Part shown: in pieces, positions 1-9,293 of the stretch
Layout of the letters: every line of letters begins with the position of its first letter
Numbering within the stretch: the stretch's first letter is position 1
Origin: UBA9676 sp035532275
GTDB lineage: Bacteria; Actinomycetota; Actinomycetes; Streptosporangiales; Streptosporangiaceae
Assembly (NCBI GenBank): GCA_035532275.1
Contig: DATKRG010000295.1
Span: 1-64,000, forward strand
Direction: 5' to 3'
DNA: 64,000 nt
Translations under genes and position numbers: made by a program
Notes under the pieces: generated by a model
Told to the model about the DNA's origin: nothing
Database searches by the model: none
The model's input: the letters and a program-made list of their open reading frames with translations, nothing else

Positions 1-8
1 GCGGCCAC

Positions 9-3000
9 CTAGGCGACCACCCGGACAGCGGATGATCCGCCGGGGAGCCGCCGGACCTCCAGCCGCTCGGGCACCCGGTCCTTGAGGTCGGCCACGTGGC
101 TGACGATGCCGACCACCCGGCCCCGGTCACGCAGGTCGTCGATGACCGCCATCACCTGGTCCAGGGTGTCGGCGTCCAGCGAGCCGAACCCTTCGTCGAT
201 GAACAGCGTGTCCAGGTCAACTCCCCCGGCCTCGGCCCTGACCACGTCCGCCAGGCCGAGCGCGAGCGCCAGCGAGGTGTAGAACGTCTCCCCGCCCGAC
301 AGCGACGCGGGGCTGCGCTCCTCCCCGGTGTGCCGGTCGATGACGGCCAGGGTCAGACCACTGCGCTCCCGCCTGGTCCCGCCCTCGTCGGTGCGTGTCA
401 GCTCGTAGCGTCCCGCCGACATGGCGGCCAGCCGCACATTGGCGGCGGCGACCACCTGGCTGAACCAGTGCCGCAGCACGTAGGTGGTCAGGTTCACCCG
501 CCGGTGCCCCTCGGTTCCCTTGGCCAGTCCCGCCAGCCGGATGACCGGGGCAGTCTGCTCGGCCAGCCGGTCATGGGCCTCCTCGGTCCTGCCCACCTCC
601 GCCATCCGGCCGGCCAGCCGCTCCGCCCGGACCCTGGCCGCCTGGTGGGCGTCCCGGACCTCATGCTCGGCCTCCCGCGCCCGGGCGAGTGCGGCGGCCG
701 CCGCCGCGGCGCGGGCGCCGGTCTCCTGCGCCTGCCCCGGGTCCAGGCCGGCCAGGTCGGTGGCGCGCGCCGCCGCCTCCAGCCGGGCCAGGGTGCCGGT
801 CCAGGACTCCACCTCGGCGGCCAGCTCGTCCTGCCCGGCGGGGTCGATCACCGCCGTCCGCGCCTCGTCCAGCGAGCCGAAGCCCTGCGCCAGCGCCTCG
901 CGCTCGGCCTGGGCACGGGCCTTGCCCTCATCGGCGAGCGCGGCCGACAGCTTGTCCAGAGCCTGTGCCAGCGCCCGGTCCCGGGCCGCGCCCTCCCGCA
1001 GGCTCGCCTGCCGGGCAGCGACAGACCCGAACGCACCGGCGGCTCCGGCCACCTCCGCGCGGGCATGTTCCAGGCTGTCCCGTGCCGCGCGGGCCTGCTC
1101 GCCAGCGGCGGTGGCCTGTTTCTCCGCCGCCCGCAGGTCGCTGGCGCTGGTCTCCAGTTCGCCGCGTGCGGCGGCCAGGTCGGCTTCCAGCCCGGCGGCC
1201 TCCGATGCGGCCTGCTCCGCGGCTGCGATCTCGCCGGCCAGCGCTGCCAGTTCGGCGGCCAGGTCACCGGCGTCACGGCCGCCGGCCTGCGCGATGCAGG
1301 CGGCCTCCTGCAGGGCGAGGTCGGCGTGCTCGGCCTCGCGCTGGCTGCGCTCCTGCGCCGCTTCGTCACGCCGCGCCGCGGCCTCGTCCACGTCGGCGGC
1401 CGACACCGCCCCGTCCGCCGGGCACGCGGGAGCGGGGTGATCCACCGAACCGCACACCGGGCACGGGCCGCCGTCGGCGATCCGGGCGGCGAGCTCGGCG
1501 GCCATCCCGTTCAGCCGCGTCTCGATCAGGCCCTGGTGGGCGTCCACGAGTGCCTGGTGCTCGTCCACCGCCGCCTGGAGCGCCGACCTGGCCGCCTCCA
1601 CCTGCGGCCCGAGTCCGGCGGCCGCCGCTGCGGCGTCGTGCTGCCCGGTGACCGCCTCGGCGCGGGCCGCCAGCGCCGCCAGCCCCGCGGCGGCCGAGCG
1701 CGCCTGCCCCAGCTCCCCCTCCAGCCTGCTGATCCGGGCTGGCAGTTCGCTGCGCGCCTCCTCCAGGGCAGCCGCCCGCAGCGACGCTTCCTGCGCGGCC
1801 TGCTCCAGCGCGGCCAGATCCTCCGCCAGGCCGGGCAGGGATGCCTCCTGGCCTGCCAGATGCTCAAGCCCGAGCGCTTCCCGCTCCGCGGCGTCGGCGC
1901 TGGCGGCGGCCTCCGCACCGCCCCGGCCCTCCAGCAGATCCGGCGGCGGGCCGCCCTGGCCTTCCGGCAGGTCCACCGGCAGGTCCACCGGCCGGCCATC
2001 CCCGGCCGCGGTCAGCAGCGACTCGCGGGCCGCGGCCGTGACCGACCCGGCGTCAGCCAGGCCGGCCAGCAGCGGGCGGACCGGCTCGGCACGCCGGGCC
2101 GCGGCCAGCCGCCCGGCACGCTGCTCGTGCCCGGACCGCTCCCGCTCATGGGCGCTCAGCGCCGCCAGCGCCTCGGTCAGCCTGGTCATCAGGGCCGCCT
2201 GCCGCCCGGCTTCCTCGTCCCGGGCCTGGGCGGTCTCCACGGCGGCGGCCGCGACCCCGAGCGCGTCACCGGTCACACAGACGCGCGTGGCCAGTTCCTC
2301 GGCGGCCTCCTTCAGGCGGGTCGCGCGCTCGGCACGCGGGAGCGACAGCAGCTCGGCCCGGGCGTCCTCGTCGAGCCCGGCCGCCTCGGCCGCGACGGCC
2401 ACCGCGGTCACGACCGCCCGCTCGGCGTCCTGGCGGGCCTGGTTCGCCTCCGCGCGGCGCCGGTCGAGCTCGGCGGTGACCCGGTCGTACAGCTGGGTGC
2501 CGAACAGCTTGGTGAGCAGCTCCCGCCGGTCGTCGTCCCTGGCCCGCAGGAACCGCGCGAACTCCCCCTGCGGCAGCAGCATCACCTGGGTGAACTGCTC
2601 ACGGCTGAGCCCGACCGCCTCGGTGATCAGATCTCCCACCTCGGCCTTGTTCGCCGACAGGCTGGACCAGCCGCCTGCCTCCATCCGCTCCAGGTGGACC
2701 CGGCTCGCCTCGGTGGTGAACCCGTCGCCACGCTTCTTGGGCCGGGTGTGCTCGGGCACCCGGGTGACCCGGTACCGGGTGCCGCGCAGGGAGAGCTCGC
2801 ACATCACCGACGGCTCGGCATCCGGCCCGGCGAAGTGGGACCGCAGCCGGTCACCGGCGGAGTCCTCCCCCGCCAGGCCCCCGTAGAGTGCGTAGGTGAC
2901 CGCGTCGAGGATCGTGGTCTTGCCCGCCCCGGTCGGGCCTTCCAGCAGGAACAGGCCGCTGCTCGCCAGCAGGTCGAAATCGATCCGCTGCGGCGTGGCA

Positions 3001-3041
3001 TAGGGGCCGAACGCCCGCACCTCCAGCGTGTGCAGCCGCAT
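9..3041 (-). CDS. sbcC: SbcC, Rad50-like ATPase of the SbcCD nuclease
   Basis: This is the ATPase and DNA-end tethering subunit of the cytoplasmic SbcCD complex, which cleaves hairpins and processes blocked double-strand ends. The 1010-residue length is normal for the family. Visible are Walker A GPTGAGKTT at residues 35-43, two long Ala/Glu/Arg-rich coiled-coil arms, the zinc-hook CPVCG near residue 527 at the arm tip, the ABC signature SLSGGETF near residue 912 and Walker B TLFIDEGFGSLD near 945. Its ATG overlaps the sbcD stop by one base (TGATG), so the two are translationally coupled. Residues of about 345-375 are low-complexity (repeated VDLP and LLEGRGG). Confidence 0.97.
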   Translation of the reverse strand: MRLHTLEVRAFGPYATPQRIDFDLLASSGLFLLEGPTGAGKTTILDAVTYALYGGLAGEDSAGDRLRSHFAGPDAEPSVMCELSLRGTRYRVTRVPEHTRPKKRGDGFTTEASRVHLERMEAGGWSSLSANKAEVGDLITEAVGLSREQFTQVMLLPQGEFARFLRARDDDRRELLTKLFGTQLYDRVTAELDRRRAEANQARQDAERAVVTAVAVAAEAAGLDEDARAELLSLPRAERATRLKEAAEELATRVCVTGDALGVAAAAVETAQARDEEAGRQAALMTRLTEALAALSAHERERSGHEQRAGRLAAARRAEPVRPLLAGLADAGSVTAAARESLLTAAGDGRPVDLPVDLPEGQGGPPPDLLEGRGGAEAAASADAAEREALGLEHLAGQEASLPGLAEDLAALEQAAQEASLRAAALEEARSELPARISRLEGELGQARSAAAGLAALAARAEAVTGQHDAAAAAAGLGPQVEAARSALQAAVDEHQALVDAHQGLIETRLNGMAAELAARIADGGPCPVCGSVDHPAPACPADGAVSAADVDEAAARRDEAAQERSQREAEHADLALQEAACIAQAGGRDAGDLAAELAALAGEIAAAEQAASEAAGLEADLAAARGELETSASDLRAAEKQATAAGEQARAARDSLEHARAEVAGAAGAFGSVAARQASLREGAARDRALAQALDKLSAALADEGKARAQAEREALAQGFGSLDEARTAVIDPAGQDELAAEVESWTGTLARLEAAARATDLAGLDPGQAQETGARAAAAAAALARAREAEHEVRDAHQAARVRAERLAGRMAEVGRTEEAHDRLAEQTAPVIRLAGLAKGTEGHRRVNLTTYVLRHWFSQVVAAANVRLAAMSAGRYELTRTDEGGTRRERSGLTLAVIDRHTGEERSPASLSGGETFYTSLALALGLADVVRAEAGGVDLDTLFIDEGFGSLDADTLDQVMAVIDDLRDRGRVVGIVSHVADLKDRVPERLEVRRLPGGSSAVRVVA

Positions 3042-4201
3042 CAGGCCGCCGCCTCGCTCTGCTGGGCCGCCTCCACCGCCTGCCTGAGTACGGCGCGCTG
3101 GGCCGTGTCGGGCGGGGCACCGGCCACGTAGTCCACGAACAGCTCACAGATCTCGACCGGGTCCACTGCCTCGGCCAGCCGTGCCAGGTCGGCGTCGGGG
3201 CTGGTCAGCCCGCCCTCCGGTGCGAACTCCAGCGCGATCGTGTGTGGCCACCTCTCCCGCAGCCGCTCCATCGGCGCGGCCGGCCTGGCCTGGTCGGTGA
3301 GCACCGCCTTGACCCAGGCGCCCGACAGCTCGGCCAGGTCGGTGTCCGCCCGCGCGAGCAGGTCGTCCAGGCGCCCCCGCACCTCCCGCAGCGGCCGCGG
3401 CACCGGCGCTGGCAGCAGCCGGGTCACCACCTGCCCGGTGCCGTCGATCTCGGCCAGGGTGACTGACTTGGTGTGGTGGCGCTCGGAGAAGGAGAACGCG
3501 AGCGGCGAGCCCGAGTAGCCGGCCGTGGTGCCGCCGGCGTCGACCCGCTGCTGGCCGTGCAGATGCCCCAGCGCCAGGTAGGAGCATCCGGCCAGGGCGG
3601 AGACCGGTGTGTCGCCGATGCCGCCCACCCGGATGTCGCGTTCGGACTGCGAGGCCTGGCCGCCGGTGACGAACGCGTGCGCGGCCACGACGGTGCGCCG
3701 CAGCCCGCGGGCGCTGGCGTCGGCGCGGATCCGCGCGCTGGCGGCGGCCAGCACCGAGGCGTGCGAGCGCTCCGCCCCCAGCTCGGTCATGACCGCGTCC
3801 GGCAGCAGGTAGGGGATGCCGTAGATGCCCACCTCGCCGTGGGCGTCGCGGACCAGCAGCGGGCGGCCGATGTCGGCCGGCCGGGTGCGCAGGTGGATGC
3901 CGGCTTCCTCGCTCAGCTCGGAGGCGAACCCGAGCCTGACCGCCGAATCGTGGTTCCCGCTGGTCAGCATGACCGGGATGCGGGCACGGAAGAAGCCGAC
4001 CAGAGCCGCACCGAGCAGCTTCACCGCGTCGGTGGATGGCACCGCCCGGTCGTAGATGTCGCCTGCCACCACCACCGCGTCGGCCTGCTGCGACACCGCC
4101 TCGGTGAGCAGCCAGTCCAGGAAGACCGCCTGGTGCTCCAGCAGGCTCTCCCCGTGCAAGGTCCGCCCCAGGTGCCAGTCGGACGTGTGGATCAGCCTCA
4201 T
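3041..4201 (-). CDS. sbcD: SbcD, Mre11-like nuclease subunit
   Basis: This is the metallophosphoesterase nuclease subunit that pairs with SbcC (386 aa). The family metal-binding motifs are in order: DWHLG at residues 8-12, GDIYDR, GNHDS, AHAF and GHLHG. The ATG at 4201 is chosen because the protein then begins MRLIHTSDWHLG, as SbcD homologues do, and GGGGCAG lies 5-6 nt upstream; the frame stays open 37 codons further but without homology. sbcD is promoter-proximal and sbcC follows with a one-base overlap. The 258 bases upstream, to the PHP gene, hold no gene I can support and should contain the sbcDC promoter. Confidence 0.96.
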   Translation of the reverse strand: MRLIHTSDWHLGRTLHGESLLEHQAVFLDWLLTEAVSQQADAVVVAGDIYDRAVPSTDAVKLLGAALVGFFRARIPVMLTSGNHDSAVRLGFASELSEEAGIHLRTRPADIGRPLLVRDAHGEVGIYGIPYLLPDAVMTELGAERSHASVLAAASARIRADASARGLRRTVVAAHAFVTGGQASQSERDIRVGGIGDTPVSALAGCSYLALGHLHGQQRVDAGGTTAGYSGSPLAFSFSERHHTKSVTLAEIDGTGQVVTRLLPAPVPRPLREVRGRLDDLLARADTDLAELSGAWVKAVLTDQARPAAPMERLRERWPHTIALEFAPEGGLTSPDADLARLAEAVDPVEICELFVDYVAGAPPDTAQRAVLRQAVEAAQQSEAAA

Positions 4202-4459
4202 CGCGCTGCCCCGATCGTGGAGCACGTCGCCGGTCCCGGGACGCCGGGCCAGCCGGACGTGCCACATGATTGCGGAGGGGTACGACAATTGGCGCGGCGC
4301 CGCGCCGGCCACCGGCAGGGCTGTCAGCTGAACAGGTAGATGCGTGCGGCGTCCGGGGGGCGCGCCAGCCCGGGCCGGGCAGGCTGCTGCGATGGCGCGC
4401 TCATGCCGGGGCCGCCAGCGCGACCAGCAGGACCCGCCAGGCCGTCGCGAGCACCGGCA

Positions 4460-5197
4460 TCAGCGTCTCCCGGCGGGCCCGGCGATGCGTGCCGCGCCCA
4501 CGATCTCCCGGACCCGCGGGTAGCTGCCCACGTCCGTGCAGTCATGGCTGTCGGTGCTCGCGACCAGCGGCACCCCGGCCGCCGCGAACGACGCCAGCGT
4601 CCGCGCCGACGGGCAGCCCCATCTCTCGTTCACCTCCACCAGCGCGCCGGCCTGGCGGGCGGCGCTGGCCAGCAGGCCGAGCAGGTGGGCGGGAACAGCG
4701 GACTCGGCGAGCCCCACCTTCGGCAGCACGCTGAACAGGTGGGCGATCAGCGCCGGGCCGGCCTGCCGCAGCGCGGCCACGGTGGCCTCGACCAGGGCCT
4801 CCACGGCGGTGGCGGCGGTCATGACACCGCCGGCCAGCGCGGCGCCTACCTGGCTGGGCGGCAGCGGGCCGTCCCGGCCGGGGAACTGGTGGTCGGCGAT
4901 CAGCACCAGGTCCACTCCTGGCGGCAGGTCCGGCAGGTCGAGCCGGCCGCGGGTGTCGAGGATCTTCGCCTCCACCCCGGCCAGGACCCGCAGGCCGGGC
5001 ACGGGCGGGAGGGCACGGACGGCGGCCAGGAAGCCCGGGACGGCCGCCGTCTCCCGGCGCACGTGCTCGGCCAGGCACACCGTGCGCAGCCCACGCTCGC
5101 GAGCGGCGGCCACGTTCTGCGCAAGGGTGCTCACCGCGTCGCCGGAGAAGGTGGAGTGGACGTGGTAGTCCTCGTCCAGCCGGACCGGCAGGCTCAC
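4460..5197 (-). CDS. PHP-domain phosphoesterase
   Basis: A 245-residue protein of the PHP (polymerase and histidinol phosphatase) metal-dependent phosphoesterase family. The N-terminal motif YHVHSTFSGD (residues 11-20) supplies metal-binding histidines; AEHV, GVEAKI, a central DHQ, AHLFS and a C-terminal STDSHD supply the rest. Histidinol-phosphatase-like PHP enzymes have this size, but no his genes adjoin it, so the substrate is unknown. The GTG start overlaps the stop of the upstream response-regulator/PIG-L gene (GTGA), making this the last gene of a three-gene operon with a histidine kinase. It may hydrolyse a phosphoester related to the deacetylase substrate, which is inference only. Confidence 0.9.
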   Translation of the reverse strand: MSLPVRLDEDYHVHSTFSGDAVSTLAQNVAAARERGLRTVCLAEHVRRETAAVPGFLAAVRALPPVPGLRVLAGVEAKILDTRGRLDLPDLPPGVDLVLIADHQFPGRDGPLPPSQVGAALAGGVMTAATAVEALVEATVAALRQAGPALIAHLFSVLPKVGLAESAVPAHLLGLLASAARQAGALVEVNERWGCPSARTLASFAAAGVPLVASTDSHDCTDVGSYPRVREIVGAARIAGPAGRR

Positions 5198-6243
5198 GCG
5201 ATCGCCACCTTTCCCTGCCCTCCCGCGCCGGTGGGCAGCGCGGCCGCCTCCCGGATCACCTCGAAGGCCTCCGCGTAGCGCCCGTCCCCGTACCGGGACC
5301 AGTACCGGGCGGTGGACTGGATGAGGTCCGGGTCGAGATAGCCGCGGACCCCTACCTGGGAGCCGAACGCGTCGATCGCGGCCAGCTTGCGCTGGAGCTG
5401 CTCGTCGATGGTCACGAACCGGCTGGGCCGGAAGTCCACGGTGGCGGACGGCGACTGGAAGCAGTAGACCCGGCCGATCTCCCGGATCGCGACCATGGCG
5501 GCCCGGTGCGTGCTGCGGTGGTCCTGGTGGACGTCGTGGATCGAGTGGGTGTAGATGATGGTCGGCTGGACCTGTTCGACCACCCGGCTGATGGCGCTGA
5601 TCGTCGGGTCACCCTCGTTGATCCGGGTGTCCTCCAGGTACAGCGTGGCGCCCAGCAGGTCGGCGGCCCGGCGGGACTCACCGGCCCGGGTGTCCTGGCT
5701 GCCGCCGCGGGCCCCGCTGGATATCGTCAGGATCGACACCGGGTCGCCCAGGTCCTGGTGCGCGAGCAGGGTGCCGGCCGCGCCGATCTCCACGTCATCG
5801 GGGTGCGCGCCGATGGCGAGCACGACGCCGGGGCGGGCCTCCCGGGCGCTCCGTCCCTTGGCGATCAGCGCGGTGGCGGTCGAGATCAGGTGCTCGGGCC
5901 GGACCGGTTTCTCCAGGAACTCGTCCGCGTCGCTGCGCAGCGCCCGCACCGCGTAGTCCACGGACGCGTAGGCGGTGATCACAGCGACCGGCAGCTCGGG
6001 TGAGGACCGGCGCAGCTGTTCCAGCAGCTCGATGCCGGTCATCCCCGGCATCTCCACGTCGGTGATCACCAGGTCCCAGGTCTGCGACCTGGCCCACTCC
6101 AGCGCCATCCGCGGGTCGGGGGTATGGGTGACATCGAAGCCGCCCCGCTTGGCCAGCACATGGGTCACGAACATGGCCGAGACCGGGTCGTCCTCCACCA
6201 CCAGGATCCGGCCCGGCGTGGCCGCGGTGCCGTTATCCATCAC
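5194..6243 (-). CDS. Response regulator receiver fused to PIG-L/LmbE deacetylase
   Basis: A 349-residue two-domain protein. Residues about 12-128 form a CheY-like receiver: acidic pair D18-D19, phosphoacceptor D62 in VITDVEMPG, T90 and K112. Residues about 138-335 form a PIG-L/LmbE zinc N-deacetylase: AHPDDVE at 146-152 and the HDVHQDH metal/catalytic motif at 236-242. There is no DNA-binding domain, so the output is enzymatic. PIG-L enzymes remove N-acetyl groups from GlcNAc-type sugars (mycothiol, bacillithiol and GPI pathways); this substrate is unknown. It overlaps the kinase gene by 11 bases and the PHP gene by 4, so kinase, effector and PHP enzyme are co-translated. Confidence 0.93.
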   Translation of the reverse strand: MMDNGTAATPGRILVVEDDPVSAMFVTHVLAKRGGFDVTHTPDPRMALEWARSQTWDLVITDVEMPGMTGIELLEQLRRSSPELPVAVITAYASVDYAVRALRSDADEFLEKPVRPEHLISTATALIAKGRSAREARPGVVLAIGAHPDDVEIGAAGTLLAHQDLGDPVSILTISSGARGGSQDTRAGESRRAADLLGATLYLEDTRINEGDPTISAISRVVEQVQPTIIYTHSIHDVHQDHRSTHRAAMVAIREIGRVYCFQSPSATVDFRPSRFVTIDEQLQRKLAAIDAFGSQVGVRGYLDPDLIQSTARYWSRYGDGRYAEAFEVIREAAALPTGAGGQGKVAIA

Positions 6244-8788
6244 CGTCCTCCTGTGGCCCGGGGTCCCCGTCCGGCGTGCCCGCCGCCGGGGGCACTGGCA
6301 GGATCACGCTGAACGTGCTGCCGTGGCCGGCCGTGCTCGCCACGTCGACCCGGCCGCCGTGCAGGTCGGTGAGCGCCTTGACCACGGCCAGCCCCAGCCC
6401 TGACCCGCGCCGGCCCGCCTTGCGGCCGTTGGAGGCACGGAAGAAGCGGTCGAAGACCTGGCCGATCTCGTCGGCGGGGATGCCGAGCCCGGAGTCCGCG
6501 ACGTCGATCCGCCACTCGTCCCCGGTGCAGGTGGCGGTGACCCGGACCGTCCCGCTGGAGGTGGAGAACTTGATCGCGTTGGCGAGCAGGTTCTCGATCA
6601 CCTGCCGCAGCCGGGTAGCGTCCGCCAGGACCGGCGGGCCGTCCACGGCCGAGCCGGCCAGCTCGATGCCGTGCCGCTCCGCGGCGGGCGCCTCCGTCCG
6701 CAGCGCGTCGGCCACCACCTCCCGCACCGACACCGGAGCAAGTTCCAGCGGGGTCACCCCGGCCTCGATCCGGCTCAGCAGCAGCAGGTCACCGACCAGC
6801 CGGGTCAGCTGCGCCGCGCTGCGCTCGACCACCTCAAGGAAGGCGGCGGCCTCCGGCGACAGGCGCTCCTTCTCATCCGAGATCAGCTCGGTGTAGGAGA
6901 CGATCGAGGTGAGCGGTCCCCGCAGCTCGTGTGACACCGTGGCCAGGAACTGGGTCTTGAGCTCGTCGACCTCCCGCAGCCGGGCGTTCTGCTCGGCGAG
7001 GCGCTGCCGGTCCCGCTCGGCGTCCCGCCGTGCCTGGCGTACCGTGCCGAGCTCGCGCTCCCGCCGCTCGTCGGCCTCCTTGCGCCGGGTCATGTCCCAG
7101 AACAGCCAGATGCCGCCCCGGTACTCCCCGGCCACGAACATCGGCCAGTAGTCACATTCGACCGCCCGGTCGTCGGCACAGGCCATCTGCTCGCCAGCGG
7201 CAGGCAGCCGCCCGCTGGCGAGCCGGCCCATGGTGGCGCCGAACCCGGCAGGGTCAGCGAAGGCCGGCGCGATGCGCCGGGCCAGCCGGGCAGACGGGCA
7301 GCCGATGAGGGCCGCCGACGGCTCGGTGATGCCGAACATCCCCCGGAAGCTCTCGTTCACCTGGGCGACCAGGCCGTGCTGGTCGCCGACCACGATGGCG
7401 GGAATGGCGGTGGCAATCAGGCTGGTCAGCCGCTCGGCCTGGTCGGTCAGCCCATTGCCCGCCGCGCGTTCGGCAGCCAGCTGGTGCTGGTGTTCACGTT
7501 CTGCCTCTTTGTAGTCGGTGATGTCGGTCACGGTGATCGCGAACCCTGGCCCGCCATCGCGGCCGGCCGGGAGCGCGGCCACCCCCACCCGCACCCATGG
7601 CGCCCCGCCAGCCCGCAGGCGGCAGTCGGTATCCAGGGTGGTGCCGCCAGTGGTGGCCGCCGCCCACTCCTGCCGGACCCGGTCGGCATCGACGGCGTGC
7701 ACCACCGACAGCCATGGCTTGCCCAGGTAGTCGGCTGGCAAGCCCGCGTTCAGCAGGCACCAGCGCTCGTTGACGAACAGGCACCGGCCGTCCGGGCCGG
7801 TCGCGGCGATCCCCACCGGCGCCCGCCGGCTGAGCACGCGGAAGCCGGTCTCCTGCGCCACCAGCTCCGCCCTGACCCGTTCGAGCTCGGACAGGTCGCG
7901 CAGGAAGCCGCAGAAATAGACCCGGCCGCGCACGACCAGCGGCAGCGCGGTCAGCTCCACCATCTGCTCGCTGCCGTCGGCACGCAGCACCGGCAGGTTC
8001 ATCCGGCCGCTGAACTCGCCGGGATCGCGGCGGGCCAGGAAGCTCTCCGTGCCCGCCAGGAACCGTGCCTGGTCGCGCTCGGGGATGAGCAGGCTCGGCA
8101 TGTCCTTGCCGAGCACGTCCTCGCGGTGCCACCCGTACAGCTTCTCGGCCGCCGGGTTGAACGCCACCACCCGCCGGTCGGAGTCCATGACCATGACCGC
8201 GTCGGGGGACGCGTCCATCAGCGCCCTGGTCACCGCCTCCCGCTCCTGCAGGTAGGCGACGTCACCGGTATGCCGCAGCTGGGCGGCGACCACGGCGGCC
8301 ACCATCCGCAGGGTCGACCGGGTCTGGGCGTCCCAGGCGCCCGGGTCGCCTATCAGCACCAGGCCGCTTCGCTGCTCCCCCGCGCCCGCCGCCGCCCAGG
8401 CGACCAGCGCGCTCACCGGGCGGTCCGGTTGGTCCGGCCACGCCCCGGTCCCCAGCGGGGCCTGGAAGGTGCCGCCAGCGCGCATCGCCGTGGCCGCCGC
8501 CGGGTGGGTTTCCGCCATCACCATGATGGTGGCGGGCAGCAGCGGCCGGGCCGTCACCTCATCCGGGTAGCCGGCCAGCGTGACCGGGGAGCCGTCAGGC
8601 TGCACCGCCAGGGCGAGCACGGCTTCCGCCTCCCAGCTGGCCGCCAGCCGCTCCAGCACGCCCGGCAGGCCGCTGAAGTCCGGCTCGGCGCGCAGGACCT
8701 GGTCAATGGCGTACTGCACCAGCGCGGCCGTGTCATGCGCCGTCGGCGGATGCCCCGCCGTACGCGTATGTGCCGGAAGTGCCCCCAT
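6233..8788 (-). CDS. PAS-domain sensor histidine kinase
   Basis: An 851-residue kinase, the probable cognate sensor of the receiver-deacetylase encoded immediately downstream. The first ~185 residues look like a GAF-type sensory region, followed by three PAS-like segments (about 195-310, 325-440 and 470-590), a short coiled coil (about 585-610) and HisKA with SHELRGPLTS (His near residue 618). The ATPase domain has N-box ENLLANAIKFS, G1 DSGLGI and G2 GSGLGLAVV. No hydrophobic membrane segment is evident, so it is probably a cytoplasmic sensor. GGAAGG lies about 13 nt before the ATG. The co-factor or ligand of the sensory domains cannot be read from sequence. Confidence 0.94.
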   Translation of the reverse strand: MGALPAHTRTAGHPPTAHDTAALVQYAIDQVLRAEPDFSGLPGVLERLAASWEAEAVLALAVQPDGSPVTLAGYPDEVTARPLLPATIMVMAETHPAAATAMRAGGTFQAPLGTGAWPDQPDRPVSALVAWAAAGAGEQRSGLVLIGDPGAWDAQTRSTLRMVAAVVAAQLRHTGDVAYLQEREAVTRALMDASPDAVMVMDSDRRVVAFNPAAEKLYGWHREDVLGKDMPSLLIPERDQARFLAGTESFLARRDPGEFSGRMNLPVLRADGSEQMVELTALPLVVRGRVYFCGFLRDLSELERVRAELVAQETGFRVLSRRAPVGIAATGPDGRCLFVNERWCLLNAGLPADYLGKPWLSVVHAVDADRVRQEWAAATTGGTTLDTDCRLRAGGAPWVRVGVAALPAGRDGGPGFAITVTDITDYKEAEREHQHQLAAERAAGNGLTDQAERLTSLIATAIPAIVVGDQHGLVAQVNESFRGMFGITEPSAALIGCPSARLARRIAPAFADPAGFGATMGRLASGRLPAAGEQMACADDRAVECDYWPMFVAGEYRGGIWLFWDMTRRKEADERRERELGTVRQARRDAERDRQRLAEQNARLREVDELKTQFLATVSHELRGPLTSIVSYTELISDEKERLSPEAAAFLEVVERSAAQLTRLVGDLLLLSRIEAGVTPLELAPVSVREVVADALRTEAPAAERHGIELAGSAVDGPPVLADATRLRQVIENLLANAIKFSTSSGTVRVTATCTGDEWRIDVADSGLGIPADEIGQVFDRFFRASNGRKAGRRGSGLGLAVVKALTDLHGGRVDVASTAGHGSTFSVILPVPPAAGTPDGDPGPQEDGDG

Positions 8789-8843
8789 TCGCCCGCCCGC
8801 CCTTCCGAATTTGTGACATGGCGGTTACTAGGGGTAAGTGTAC

Positions 8844-9293
8844 TTAAGGTGGCGGTGCGGTCCCCGCGCCGGCGGCGCCCGCGGCTCCGGCGGCCGGGCC
8901 TGGCTGGTAGCGGGCGACCGAGAAGGCGAGCAGCAGCGGGACGTCGACGGCGAACACGGCCAGCATGAGCGAGAGCACGGCGAGCAGGCCGCCCGGGGTG
9001 TGGTCGAGGACGAACACGAACTCCAGCATCCCGGCGATCACCAGGTAGGCGGCCAGCGCCCAGCCCCCCACCAGGAAGAACGTGTGCCAGGCGAAGTCGC
9101 GCACCCGCGCCAGCGTGACGGCGGCGGCGATCACGGTGACCGCCGCCACGGCCAGGGCGGCGACCGGCGGGCCGAGCGGCGCGGGCCGGGGCAGGTGGGC
9201 GGCCAGGTCGATGCCGCCGGCCAGGACCACGATCAGCGCCGCCACCGCCAGCGCCGTGACCGGGGGGAGCTGCCGCTGCGCGCCGTCTACCAT
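8844..9293 (-). CDS. Small integral membrane protein, unknown function
   Basis: A 149-residue protein with four hydrophobic segments (about residues 12-30, 43-61, 72-96 and 101-125) and a Pro/Ala/Gly-rich tail. I do not recognise a family. The ATG at 9293 is chosen because translation from there is strongly hydrophobic and overlaps the upstream gene by 7 bases; the same frame stays open to 9968 but that part is Arg/His-rich shadow of the neighbouring membrane protein. It lies 55 bases upstream of the kinase gene on the same strand, so it could share its transcript. Confidence 0.75.
   Translation of the reverse strand: MVDGAQRQLPPVTALAVAALIVVLAGGIDLAAHLPRPAPLGPPVAALAVAAVTVIAAAVTLARVRDFAWHTFFLVGGWALAAYLVIAGMLEFVFVLDHTPGGLLAVLSLMLAVFAVDVPLLLAFSVARYQPGPAAGAAGAAGAGTAPPP

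Noticed and set aside
96..3131. Very long plus-strand open frame opposite sbcC, with similar ones opposite der (19690-22422), gltD/gltB (51833-55603 and 55637-58585) and elsewhere
   Set aside because: Their translations are Arg/Gly/Pro/His-rich without motifs and mirror high-GC third positions of the real genes on the other strand.
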